A stretch of 48,092 bases of DNA from NCBI RefSeq assembly GCF_010915725.1, contig NZ_JAAIJR010000033.1:1-48092 (forward strand), in the 5' to 3' direction. Position numbers and translations under genes: made by a program. Positions 18,230 through 25,549 of the stretch are shown piece by piece (position 1 is the stretch's first letter; every line of letters begins with the position of its first letter). The DNA is from Thiorhodococcus mannitoliphagus. Its GTDB lineage: Bacteria > Pseudomonadota > Gammaproteobacteria > Chromatiales > Chromatiaceae. The notes under the pieces are model-generated. The model worked only from the letters and a program-made list of their open reading frames with translations, had not been told where the DNA came from and ran no database searches.

Positions 18230-18883
18230 GCAGTGATGTCAACCGGCCCGAACGCGGGGCAGGTTCGCGGTCCCGTGCAAGTCTCCTTCTCCCCCTCGCT
18301 CGATCCGATCCTACCCATGGATGCCTCCATCACGCGGATGGCTGTCGCCGACAATGACATCAAGGGCGCCAATATTGGGTCAGCGGAATTTCGTGCATGG
18401 GAAGAGCGGCAACCCGCGGATGAACTCCGCACCATGGGCCGCAAGGCCCTGATCCCCTACGGCCTCTATGCCTGCAAGGGCTTCGTCTCGGCCCATCTCG
18501 CCCAAGGCACCGGCTTTTCCGACGCGGATCTCGCCCACCTTTGGGAGGCGCTGCTCGGCATGTGGGACCACGACCGCTCCGCCTCCAAGGGCGTCATGTC
18601 CTGCCGTGGACTCTATGTCTTCAAACACGTCGGCACTGACAGCGATGCCACCCAGCGGGTCCGGCAAGCCATGCTCGGCTGCGCCCCGGCCCACCGATTG
18701 CTGGATTTCTCCCAGCCTGGCCGCGAGCAGGTGAATGCCATCATCGAGATCGAGCGTCGAGCGGATTTGCAAGGCTCGCCGCGCACCTTCGCCGACTATG
18801 TGGTCAAGGTCTATCCAGAGCGTCTGCCCGCCGGGGTGGAATTGCTGGTCGATGGGAGAACCCCTGCTGCAACTCCGGTTTAA
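18230..18883 (+). pseudogene. cas7: cas7 (csd2, type I-C) with 5' part deleted
   Basis: The product matches type I-C Cas7 (Csd2), the backbone subunit of the Cascade complex, from the [16 protein letters not shown] block to the C-terminus. Later family signatures are intact: [42 protein letters not shown] and APAHRLLDF. About 217 residues remain; the family has about 280-300, so some 70 or more N-terminal residues are missing. The first ATG (18236) lies within this block and no Shine-Dalgarno is evident. Upstream is a truncated dispersed repeat instead of cas5 and cas8c. In I-C loci cas7 precedes cas4, and here cas4 follows after a hicAB insertion. Probably non-functional. Confidence 0.88.
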
Positions 18884-18906
18884 CGCGGCACGCCGATTCC
18901 CAGGCG

Positions 18907-19323
18907 TCAGGAGACCCGCACCTCGATCGTGCGGCCCAGAACACGCGCGGCGGCCTCGATCTGATCGAAGCGCGAGGCGTGTTTGAGATCGAACAGCCGA
19001 TCCACCTGCGGCAGGTGCCAGCCTAGGCGTCGCGCCAGTTCGGCCTTGCGGATGCCCTGCTCGGTCATGGCCTGGTAGACGCCGAGCTTGGCGCATTCCA
19101 GGGCCGATGGGCGCACGGTCGGACGCCCGGCCGCCGCAGAGGGGACAGGCAATGGACGGCGCGTCTCGACATAGAACGAGAGCGCGGTTTCCAGCGCATC
19201 GACGGCATAGAGCAGGGCTTCGTCTTCATCCTCGCCCTGCGTGATGGCCTCGGGAACGTCCGCGAAGATCACGACAAAGCCGCCCTCGGGCTGGGCTTCG
19301 AGAATGACGGGGTAATCGAACAT
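18907..19323 (-). CDS. hicB: HicB-family antitoxin
   Basis: The N-terminal HicB fold (about 1-65: FDYPVILEAQPEGGFVVIFADVPEAIT, with the GEDEDEAL helix) is followed by a helix-turn-helix region (about 95-138, ELARRLGWHLPQVDRLFD). At 138 residues it is the longer, DNA-binding type of HicB, which neutralises HicA and represses the pair. The start is 4 bp after the hicA stop, so the two are translationally coupled. It lies on the opposite strand to cas7 and cas4, between them, where type I-C loci have no gene. Confidence 0.88.
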   Translation of the reverse strand: MFDYPVILEAQPEGGFVVIFADVPEAITQGEDEDEALLYAVDALETALSFYVETRRPLPVPSAAAGRPTVRPSALECAKLGVYQAMTEQGIRKAELARRLGWHLPQVDRLFDLKHASRFDQIEAAARVLGRTIEVRVS

Positions 19324-19327
19324 GGCT

Positions 19328-19510
19328 TCAATCTCCTTTCAATCCGAGTTGCTTCTTGATGGCTTCGACCGTGCCGGTTTTCAGCTCGGCATGGTGCATC
19401 GGCATCACGGACTGGCGACCGTTCAGGAAAATTTTCAGGTGCGATCCTTTCCCGGTCTGAAAGGTCGCGCCCTGTTTGGCGAGCCAGCGCTTGAATTCCT
19501 TCGAGTTCAT
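19328..19510 (-). CDS. hicA: HicA-family mRNA interferase toxin
   Basis: A 60-residue HicA with the double-stranded-RNA-binding-like fold. The catalytic His24 is in GKGSHLKIF, and the C-terminal half (MPMHHAELKTGTVEAIKKQLGL in part) is typical. HicA cleaves mRNA when free of HicB. The toxin-first order is standard. The pair splits the I-C cas operon remnant and is read against it, suggesting insertion after or during decay of the locus. Confidence 0.92.
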   Translation of the reverse strand: MNSKEFKRWLAKQGATFQTGKGSHLKIFLNGRQSVMPMHHAELKTGTVEAIKKQLGLKGD

Positions 19511-19574
19511 GGCGCATGGATCTAAACACTACTGTTGTGTTTGTCAATGCCTTGCGAGATCCACCGAGGATGCA

Positions 19575-20204
19575 ATGACCCACGAAGCCATCAACCTTTC
19601 CGCCCTGAACCAATACGCCTACTGTCCTCGGCGGTGCGGGTTGATCTATCTGGAAGGCGAGTTCGACCAGAACGTCCACACCGCTCGCGGCAATGCGGAG
19701 CATGAGCGGGTCGATTGCGCCGCGCATTTAGCGGGCAAGGATGGCGCGCGCCTGGACTATGCATTGCCGGTCTGGAGCCAAGCTGCGGGGCTCATCGGCA
19801 AGTGCGATGTCGTCGAGCACTGGCCGGACGGCACCCTGTTTCCGGTCGAGTACAAGCACGGTCCGAGGCGAAAATGGCTGAATGACGACCTGCAGCTGAC
19901 CGCCCAGGCGATCTGCCTAGAAGAAATGTTCGGCCGCCCCGTCCCCGCCGGCGCCATCTATCACGCCTCCAGCCGTCGCCGCCGGGAGGTGACATTCACC
20001 CCAGAGCTGCGCGCCCTGGTCGCGCAAACCGCCGAGGCGATCCGCGCCATGCTGACCTCCGGCCGCCTGCCCCCGCCCGTGAACGATCAGCGCTGCCGCG
20101 AATGCTCCCTCAAGGATCTCTGCCAACCGGAGGCCATCGCCGCGCGGACGAAACAGCGCGCGCTGCGCGACACCCTCTTCGACCCGAACGGCGCCATGGA
20201 TTAG
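19575..20204 (+). CDS. cas4: Cas4 nuclease, type I-C
   Basis: A 209-residue Cas4, which selects and trims prespacers with Cas1-Cas2. The iron-sulfur Cys set is present: Cys17/Cys21 (YCPRRCG) and the C-terminal Cys174, Cys177 and Cys183 (CRECSLKDLC). The RecB-type active site is visible as Asp78 (GKCDVVE) and Glu92-x-Lys94 (VEYKHG). The length is normal and no damage is visible. The ATG at 19575 fits the family start better than upstream in-frame codons that overlap hicA. It ends 5 bp before cas1, as in an operon. Confidence 0.92.
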   Translation: MTHEAINLSALNQYAYCPRRCGLIYLEGEFDQNVHTARGNAEHERVDCAAHLAGKDGARLDYALPVWSQAAGLIGKCDVVEHWPDGTLFPVEYKHGPRRKWLNDDLQLTAQAICLEEMFGRPVPAGAIYHASSRRRREVTFTPELRALVAQTAEAIRAMLTSGRLPPPVNDQRCRECSLKDLCQPEAIAARTKQRALRDTLFDPNGAMD

Positions 20205-20209
20205 CGACC

Positions 20210-21130
20210 ATGCAGACCATCCAGAACACCCTCTACGTCATGACCCCCAACGCCTATGCCCACCTGGACAACGCCACCGTGCGCATTGATGTGGAGCGGG
20301 AGACCAAGCTGCGGGTACCCCTGCACCACATCGGCACCCTGGTCTGCTTCGGCAACGTCCTGATCTCCCCGGCGCTCATGCATCGGCTGGCGGACGAGGG
20401 GAAATCGCTGGTCCTGCTCGACAACTCCGGCCGCTTCAAGGCGCGGCTGGAGGGGCCTGTCTCGGGCAACATCCTGCTGCGTCAGGCCCAGCACCAGGCT
20501 GCCAGCGCTGGCGCGGTCACGCTGGAGCACGCCCGCGCCATGATCGCCGGCAAGCTCAGGAACAGCCGCTCGGTCCTGCAGCGCGGTGCACGGGAGGCAA
20601 GCGACGCGGCGGAGGCAAGCACCCTCGGCAAGACCGCCGACGCCCTCGCCGCCTCGCTGCGCGCCGCCCGCGACGCGACTCGTCGCCCCCCGCTGGACCG
20701 CTTCAACGCGCTCATCTCCTTTTTGTACGCCATGCTGATGAACGACTGCCGCTCCGCCATCGAGACCGTTGGGCTGGATCCTCAGCTCGGTTTCCTGCAC
20801 GCCGTGCGGCCGGGACGCGCCGCGCTCGCCCTAGACCTGCAGGAGGAATTCCGCTCCATCCTCGCCGACCGGCTGTCGCTGACGCTCATCAATCGCGGAC
20901 AGGTCGGCGCCGCCGACTTCGACGCACGCGAGGGCGGCGCCGTGATGCTCAACGACAGCGGCCGCCGCGCCGTCGTCACCGCCTGGCAGGCGCGCAAGCA
21001 GGAGGAAGTGACCCATCCGCTCCTGGAGAGCAAGGTCCCGCTCGGGCTCCTGCCCTTCGTCCAGGCCCGTTTTCTGGCGCGCACCCTGCGCGGCGACATG
21101 GAAGGCTATCTGCCCTTCCTCGCCAAATAG
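20210..21130 (+). CDS. cas1: Cas1 integrase, type I-C, with probable internal deletion
   Basis: The start ([24 protein letters not shown]) and C-terminal half ([10 protein letters not shown] with His197; [10 protein letters not shown] with Asp209; FLARTLRGD) are typical I-C Cas1. It has 306 residues against roughly 340 expected from my knowledge of the family. The missing part lies between [11 protein letters not shown] (about 147-157) and [12 protein letters not shown]. There I expect an RG-EG-AA--YF segment, which holds the catalytic Glu equivalent to E. coli E141, but no such motif is present. The frame is kept. The protein may fold but should not integrate spacers. ATG 20210 is used; upstream in-frame codons overlap cas4. 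Confidence 0.88.
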   Translation: MQTIQNTLYVMTPNAYAHLDNATVRIDVERETKLRVPLHHIGTLVCFGNVLISPALMHRLADEGKSLVLLDNSGRFKARLEGPVSGNILLRQAQHQAASAGAVTLEHARAMIAGKLRNSRSVLQRGAREASDAAEASTLGKTADALAASLRAARDATRRPPLDRFNALISFLYAMLMNDCRSAIETVGLDPQLGFLHAVRPGRAALALDLQEEFRSILADRLSLTLINRGQVGAADFDAREGGAVMLNDSGRRAVVTAWQARKQEEVTHPLLESKVPLGLLPFVQARFLARTLRGDMEGYLPFLAK

Positions 21131-21168
21131 GCGCCGAACCATCACCAGTCACCAGGGATCATCGCCCC

Positions 21169-21459
21169 ATGCTGATCATCGCCACCTACGATGTCTCCAC
21201 GGAAACCCCCGAAGGTCGCCGGCGCCTGCGCCGCGTCGCCAAGGTCTGCGAGCGCGTCGGCCAACGGGTGCAGAAATCCGTCTTCGAATGCGAGATCGAC
21301 CAGATGCAGTTCGAGGCACTGGAGCGCGAACTCCTGGCCGAGATCGACCTGGAGAAAGACAACCTGTGCTTCTACCGCATCACCGAACCGCGCGGGATGC
21401 GCGTCAAACAGCATGGCGTGTTCCGCTCGATCGATTTCGACGGCCCCCTGCTGGTATGA
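21169..21459 (+). CDS. cas2: Cas2, type I-C
   Basis: A 96-residue Cas2 with the ferredoxin-like fold and the conserved Asp of ATYDVST near the N-terminus, plus the [11 protein letters not shown] strand typical of the I-C subtype. It normally bridges two Cas1 dimers in the integration complex. It lies 38 bp after cas1 and looks intact. The leader and a single repeat follow, as in normal I-C order. Confidence 0.94.
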   Translation: MLIIATYDVSTETPEGRRRLRRVAKVCERVGQRVQKSVFECEIDQMQFEALERELLAEIDLEKDNLCFYRITEPRGMRVKQHGVFRSIDFDGPLLV

Positions 21460-21635
21460 CGCGCGAACCCCAAGTGACGGCGAAATCCCGGGAGGTTCGC
21501 GCCGCACCCAAGTCATTGATTCCTTTAAGCAGCGATCAGCAAATCCAGCCGCTTCCGCACCCTCCGGGTTGCGTACGCGGAGCGGTTCGCGCAACATCGC
21601 CCTGCAGCGTTTCTGAATCAATCGGTTACAGCGGC
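21460..21635 (+). other. Probable CRISPR leader remnant
   Basis: The 176 bp between cas2 and the lone repeat are in the position of a type I-C leader. They contain a patch richer in A and T than their surroundings (around 21513-21545) and no gene. Assignment rests on position only. Confidence 0.4.
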
Positions 21636-21675
21636 GCTGCATCGCCCGGCCAACTGGCCGGGCGCGGATCGAAAC
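21636..21675 (+). CRISPR. Single orphan CRISPR repeat, slightly degenerate
   Basis: One repeat-like unit with a 9-bp perfect stem (CGCCCGGCC 21643-21651 / GGCCGGGCG 21656-21664, loop AACT) and a 3' end GGATCGAAAC. Type I-C and related repeats typically end ATTGAAAC, so one base is changed. The exact left border is uncertain (about 37-40 nt). No second copy follows within the next 110 bp or anywhere near, so the array has collapsed to one repeat. Confidence 0.65.
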
Positions 21676-21785
21676 GCCCCTGGGGTCATTGCAGTCCTTG
21701 AAGTCCTTAACCATCGCCGGCCTCAATCATCCTTTGGCCCAAGCACAAGACCGATGGGAGCAGGTGCCCAAGGCAAGGAAAATTC

Positions 21786-22235
21786 TCAGCGAGGTTTCTG
21801 ACAGTCGCCGCAGATGCCGTAGACGACGAGTGAATGGTCTTCGATCTTGAAATTGTTCTCGGCCGCGATCTTGGCCTGACGCTTCTCGATGATAGAATCA
21901 ACGAACTCGACGATGCTCCCGCACTTGATGCACACCAAGTGGTCGTGGTGCTCGCCGCTGTTGAGTTCGAAGACGGATTGTCCGCCCTCGAAGTGGCGTC
22001 GGCAGACGAGCCCGGCACCCTCGAACTGAGTGAGGACGCGATAGACCGTGGCGAGACCGATCTCCTGATCTTGGCTAAGAAGCTCTTTGTAGACGTCCTC
22101 AGCGCTCATGTGGCGCTTGCCACAGGTCTCCAGAATCCCCAGGATCTTGACTCGAGGTGCTGTGACCTTGAGTCCTGCAGCTTTGATCTGCTGGTTCTCC
22201 AATTGGCTCTCCCCGTCTTGTTGTGTTTCTGCCAC
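21786..22235 (-). CDS. fur: Ferric uptake regulator Fur
   Basis: A 149-residue Fur with the N-terminal winged helix (about 15-85, AEDVYKELL; GLATVYRVLTQFEGAGLV) and the metal-binding dimerisation domain: GEHHDHLVCIKCG (His96-His99, Cys102, Cys105) and a second Cys pair (142, 145). It represses iron-uptake genes when bound to Fe(II). Divergent pairing with bamE is the usual gammaproteobacterial order. The C-terminus is short, ending QKPR. Confidence 0.96.
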   Translation of the reverse strand: MAETQQDGESQLENQQIKAAGLKVTAPRVKILGILETCGKRHMSAEDVYKELLSQDQEIGLATVYRVLTQFEGAGLVCRRHFEGGQSVFELNSGEHHDHLVCIKCGSIVEFVDSIIEKRQAKIAAENNFKIEDHSLVVYGICGDCQKPR

Positions 22236-22296
22236 TCACCGCTGAAATCGGCGTGGATCCTCTGCTTTCCCCCTACAACCCGGGGGCAGCGCTGCT

Positions 22297-22302
22297 GTAT
22301 GA
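22297..22302 (+). promoter_or_regulatory. Possible -10 box for bamE
   Basis: TATGAT, preceded by TG-rich sequence, lies 36 bp before the bamE start in the 103-bp fur-bamE gap. No good -35 is visible, so this is a weak suggestion. Confidence 0.25.
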
Positions 22303-22338
22303 TGCGGCGGTTTATCGCAAACTACTTGCCAGATCAAG

Positions 22339-22827
22339 ATGCGAAAGATTTTCAGTTTTACCATCATCGCCTGCCTAGCGGCCATCAGCATTGGCTGTGC
22401 GCGGGATAAGAAGCCTGATGAATATAAGAGTTCGGTGCTCGAAGACCTCCCCTTCGTCTACAAGATGACGGTACAACAGGGCAATATCATCACGGAGGAG
22501 ATGGTGGATAGCCTGGAGCTGGGCATGACCAAGCGCCAGGTGGAGTTCGTGCTCGGCACGCCTTTGCTCACCGATTTCTTCCATACCAACCGCTGGGACT
22601 ACGTCTACACCATCAGGCGCGGCCACCAGAAGATGGAACAACGCGATCTGACCCTCTATTTCCAGGATGACGTGCTGGCGCGGATGGCGGGCGATATCCG
22701 GCCCGATGCGAATCGGGCCGAGGAGCGCGAGCAGAAAGAGATTCTGGTCACCGTACCTGATTATGATCAGCGTAAAGGGGTGCTGAGCAGGGGCCTCAAG
22801 GCTGTTGGACTGGAGCCCAAGGACTGA
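22339..22827 (+). CDS. bamE: Outer membrane assembly lipoprotein BamE (OmlA/SmpA)
   Basis: A 162-residue lipoprotein: a short signal peptide ends in lipobox AISIGC, giving acylated Cys20. The BamE fold follows with ITEEMVDSLELGMTKRQVEFVLGTPLL and the DVYTIRRG-type strands (WDYVYTIRRGHQ). BamE is part of the BAM complex that inserts beta-barrel proteins. The tail after about residue 115 is longer and more polar than in E. coli BamE. It is divergent from fur and ends near a run of dispersed repeats. Confidence 0.92.
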   Translation: MRKIFSFTIIACLAAISIGCARDKKPDEYKSSVLEDLPFVYKMTVQQGNIITEEMVDSLELGMTKRQVEFVLGTPLLTDFFHTNRWDYVYTIRRGHQKMEQRDLTLYFQDDVLARMAGDIRPDANRAEEREQKEILVTVPDYDQRKGVLSRGLKAVGLEPKD

Positions 22828-22960
22828 GCAGGCGCCTAGTGCTGGCTAAAGCCGCTTGCGCCATTGTCCGAATCGGGAGTCTGCGGGATTTTCCGACGAT
22901 CGCCTTGGGCCCGCCTAAGGCGAACTCCGGAAATGACCTTACCCAAAAGGCGCGGGGCGG

Positions 22961-23027
22961 TAGGATGGGCAAAGTCCGTACTCGGGGCTTGAGCGTCACC
23001 TCGGCGCTGGACGGACGTGCCCATCCT
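22961..23027. repeat. Complete copy of the AGGATGGGCA palindromic repeat
   Basis: The arms AGGATGGGCAAAGTCCG and its near-complement CGGACGTGCCCATCCT enclose about 32 bp. A truncated copy abuts the cas7 fragment (18174-18229), and a diverged relative lies at 23144-23219. It has no coding content and is a candidate mobile palindromic element. Confidence 0.7.
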
Positions 23028-23050
23028 GCAAAGAAAGCGCTCATCAATTG

Positions 23051-23141
23051 TTTCCCGATGCGAAGGATCCCGCCCGAAATCCCCCCTGGCCCCCCTTTGC
23101 GAAAGGGGGGAAGTTGTTGATGGCGACTTTCAAAGCGCTGA
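23051..23141. repeat. Copy A of the dispersed CTTTGCGAAAG repeat
   Basis: This copy carries the common order TTTCCCGATGCGA, GCCCGAAATCCCCCCT, the hairpin CCCCCCTTTGCGAAAGGGGGG, AAGTTGTTGATG and AAAGCGCTGA. Copies also lie at 34858-34976 and, inverted, at 48021 to the right edge. Confidence 0.85.
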
Positions 23142-23143
23142 GC

Positions 23144-23219
23144 TGGGATGATGGGCACGCCCCGCGCCCCTCGGCACGCCGAAAGAAGCGCATCGCCAGG
23201 GCTTTGCCCATCCTACGGG
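23144..23219. repeat. Diverged copy of the ATGGGCA/TGCCCAT palindromic repeat
   Basis: An inverted pair (GGATGATGGGCA ... TGCCCATCCTAC) encloses a GC-rich core that holds a second small inverted repeat (CTCGGCACGCCGA). It is related in its arms to the copy at 22961-23027. Confidence 0.5.
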
Positions 23220-23255
23220 ATCGGAACTACGGGTATGTTGTTTCCCGGAAATCAC

Positions 23256-23549
23256 CTAAGTCCCTTGACTGGACCCAGCAGCACGCCGCTTGCGGGCCTC
23301 TTTGGGGTCTGCGATCAAGGGCCGATAGATCTCGACGCGATCACCGTCGTGCAGTTCCTGATCCGGCTTGACGAGCTTGCCGAAGATGCCGATCTTGTTG
23401 GTCGCCAAGTCGATCTCCGGAAACTGCCCCAGGATTCCGGATTGCTTGATGGCCTCTTCGGCGCCCGTGCCAGTGCGCGCTTCCAAATTCCTTAGCGCCT
23501 GGCCTTCCGGACCCACGTAGGCGACCGAGACCTGGATGTAGTCAATCAC
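23256..23549 (-). CDS. rnfH: RnfH/RatB family protein (UPF0125)
   Basis: A small ubiquitin-like fold protein of 97 residues (IQVSVAYVGPEGQALRNLEA; GILGQFPEIDLATNKIGIFGKLV; LHDGDRVEIYRPLIADPKEAR). The family is widespread next to ratA in gammaproteobacteria; its exact role is unsettled. The best start is GTG at 23549, which overlaps the ratA stop by 8 bp (GTGATTGA), so the two are translationally coupled. Longer upstream reading lies inside ratA. Confidence 0.87.
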   Translation of the reverse strand: MIDYIQVSVAYVGPEGQALRNLEARTGTGAEEAIKQSGILGQFPEIDLATNKIGIFGKLVKPDQELHDGDRVEIYRPLIADPKEARKRRAAGSSQGT

Positions 23550-23976
23550 CGTGGACCTCGTCCGCGCGCTTGCAGAAGGCATCCACCAGGGTGTTGGCGA
23601 TCTGATTGAAGACGCCGCCAAAGGCCTTGTCGATCAGGCGCCCCGAGAACTCGAACTCCAGCTCCAGTTCGACCTTGGACGCGTCCTCGCGCAAAGGCGT
23701 AAAGCGCCAGGCACCGACCAGCTTGCGGAAGGGACCGTCCAGCAGGTCGATGTTCATCAGCCTGTCCCGCTCGAATTCATTGCAGGTACTGAAGGTCTGG
23801 TGGATACCCATGCGTTGCACCTCGATCTGACCGCAGATCTTCTTGTCGGTCTCCGAGATGACCCGTGAGTTGCTGCACCAGGGCAGAAATTTTGGATAGG
23901 AGCCCACGTCGTAGACGAGGTCGAACATCTGCGATGCCGAGTGCTGCACCAGTGCGCTTTTCTTAACAATTGCCAC
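23542..23976 (-). CDS. ratA: RatA-like START/polyketide-cyclase family protein
   Basis: A 144-residue START-like protein with the family signature KSALV-HSASQMFDLVYDVGSYPKFLPWC and the C-terminal FGGVFNQIANTLVDAFCKRADEV. In E. coli RatA was reported to block 70S ribosome assembly; relatives (Coq10-type) bind ubiquinone. A GTG start at 23976 matches the family; in-frame codons upstream encode nothing conserved. The gene is coupled to rnfH. smpB, often its divergent neighbour, is absent here. Confidence 0.87.
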   Translation of the reverse strand: MAIVKKSALVQHSASQMFDLVYDVGSYPKFLPWCSNSRVISETDKKICGQIEVQRMGIHQTFSTCNEFERDRLMNIDLLDGPFRKLVGAWRFTPLREDASKVELELEFEFSGRLIDKAFGGVFNQIANTLVDAFCKRADEVHGD

Positions 23977-24210
23977 AGTAGATCCGAAACTTCTTCTGCA
24001 TGACGTCCCCGCGGCGGTCCCTCTTGACGCTGCCGCCATGAATGCCTGGCGCAGGCTGTCGCGCTTTGGCTTCAAAGGCCCGGAACGTCTTCGAGCTGCT
24101 GCGTTTTCAAGCCCCGCGCCAATCAATGCCTGCAAGACATGGTGTCAGCGTTTCCTTGGGGTTTTGGCCGAGCCGCTGCCTGCGTTCGGGGTTAGAGGAC
24201 CGGCTTGCGC

Positions 24211-25545
24211 TCAGGCACTGATCTGCTCGCGCACTACGCCGGCAAGATGCTCTGCGAACCGAGTGACTTCTTGCTGGTCACTGCCTTCGACCATGACCCT
24301 CACCAAAGGCTCCGTCCCCGAAGCCCGCAGCAGAACCCGGCCGCGGTCGCCAAGCTCGCGCTCCACGGTCAGTACGGCATCCTGCACCGCAGGCAGACCC
24401 ACGATGTCGCGCCGCTGGTCGAGACGCACATTGATGAGAATCTGAGGATAGCGCTCTACTTCCGCGCTCAGCTCGTCGAGAGAGGTGTCCAAGCGTTTGA
24501 TGGCGGCGAGGACCTGGAGCGCGGAGACGATCCCGTCGCCGGTCGTGGTCCGATCGCGGCAGATGATGTGTCCCGAAGGCTCGCCGCCGAGAATGCCGTC
24601 CGAGCCCTTTAGGCGCTCCATGATGTAGCGGTCGCCGACATTGGTGCGCACGAAGCCAATCTCGAGACGCTGAAGCGCATGCTCGAAGCCGAGGTTGCTC
24701 ATGAGCGTGCCCACGACCTCGCCACGCATGGCCCCGGCAATCAAGCGTGACTTTGCGATCACGTAGAGCAACTGGTCGCCGTCGACCAGATTGCCCTTGG
24801 AGTCGGACATGAGGACCCGATCACCATCTCCGTCGAAGGCGATGCCGAGATCCGCCCCCTGGTCGATCACCGCCTGGCACAGCGCCTCGGGCTTGGTCGA
24901 CCCCACACCGCGATTGATGTTGAATCCGTCCGGCTCGGTGCCGACGCGGACCACGGTCGCACCCAACTCCTCGAGGACGCAGGGCGCAGTGTTGTAGGTC
25001 GCACCGTTGGCACAGTCGACAACAAGCTTGAGATCGCGGAAGTTCATGGTCGACGGGATGGTGCTCTTGCAGAATTCGATGTAGCGCCCGTTGGCGTCAT
25101 CGACCCGCTTGGCCTTGCCCAGCTTGCTGGAATCCACCGTCTTGATGGGCTTTTCCAGCTCCGCCTCGATGGCTAGCTCGACCTCGTCCGGAAGCTTGTC
25201 ACCGTCGGCGGAGAAGAACTTGATGCCGTTGTCTTGATAGGGGTTGTGCGACGCCGTGATGACGATGCCGGCATTTGCCCGAAAGGTACGCGTCAGGTAG
25301 GCGACTCCGGGCGTCGTCATGGGCCCAAGTAAGCGAATGTCGACTCCGGCGGCGGCCAGCCCGGCCTCGAGCGCCGACTCGAACATGTAGCCGGAGATGC
25401 GCGTGTCCTTACCGATGAGGACCTTCCCACTGCCCTTGCCGAGCACTCGGCCAGCCGCCCAGCCGAGTTTGAGCACGAAATCGGGCGTGATACAGCCCTC
25501 ACCCACGGTTCCACGGATCCCGTCCGTTCCGAAGTAGTGCCGCAT
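24211..25545 (-). CDS. glmM: Phosphoglucosamine mutase GlmM
   Basis: A 444-residue enzyme that converts glucosamine-6-phosphate to glucosamine-1-phosphate for UDP-GlcNAc, peptidoglycan and LPS. It has the active-site phospho-Ser99 (TASHNP), metal-binding FDGDGDR and the sugar-binding GEPSGH motif, and the phosphate-binding [11 protein letters not shown] at the end. The ATG at 25545 gives the normal [12 protein letters not shown] start and lies 4 bp after the ftsH stop. In E. coli folP stands between ftsH and glmM; it is missing here. Confidence 0.96.
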   Translation of the reverse strand: MRHYFGTDGIRGTVGEGCITPDFVLKLGWAAGRVLGKGSGKVLIGKDTRISGYMFESALEAGLAAAGVDIRLLGPMTTPGVAYLTRTFRANAGIVITASHNPYQDNGIKFFSADGDKLPDEVELAIEAELEKPIKTVDSSKLGKAKRVDDANGRYIEFCKSTIPSTMNFRDLKLVVDCANGATYNTAPCVLEELGATVVRVGTEPDGFNINRGVGSTKPEALCQAVIDQGADLGIAFDGDGDRVLMSDSKGNLVDGDQLLYVIAKSRLIAGAMRGEVVGTLMSNLGFEHALQRLEIGFVRTNVGDRYIMERLKGSDGILGGEPSGHIICRDRTTTGDGIVSALQVLAAIKRLDTSLDELSAEVERYPQILINVRLDQRRDIVGLPAVQDAVLTVERELGDRGRVLLRASGTEPLVRVMVEGSDQQEVTRFAEHLAGVVREQISA

Positions 25546-25549
25546 CGGC

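Larger units (their letters stand above)
22828..23255. other. Gene-free gap packed with dispersed repeats
   Basis: This 428-bp stretch between the convergent bamE and rnfH ends has no gene I can support. It contains a complete palindromic repeat (22961-23027), a copy of the CCCCCCTTTGCGAAAGG repeat (23051-23141) and a related palindrome (23144-23219). It looks like a landing site for short repeats, some of which could end transcription of both neighbours. Confidence 0.7.

Noticed and set aside
15757-18444. Open frame of 895 codons on the minus strand over mfd
   Set aside because: It is antisense to the unmistakable mfd gene and comes from strong GC bias at third positions. The product is low-complexity (Gly, Val, Asp, Leu, Gln) with no family motif.
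20102-20209. Longer N-terminus for Cas1 beginning inside cas4
   Set aside because: The added 36 residues have no similarity to Cas1; [10 protein letters not shown] at 20210 is the family start.
23977-24210. Searched for smpB or tmRNA between glmM and ratA
   Set aside because: No SmpB-like sequence on either strand and no tRNA-like ends were seen.
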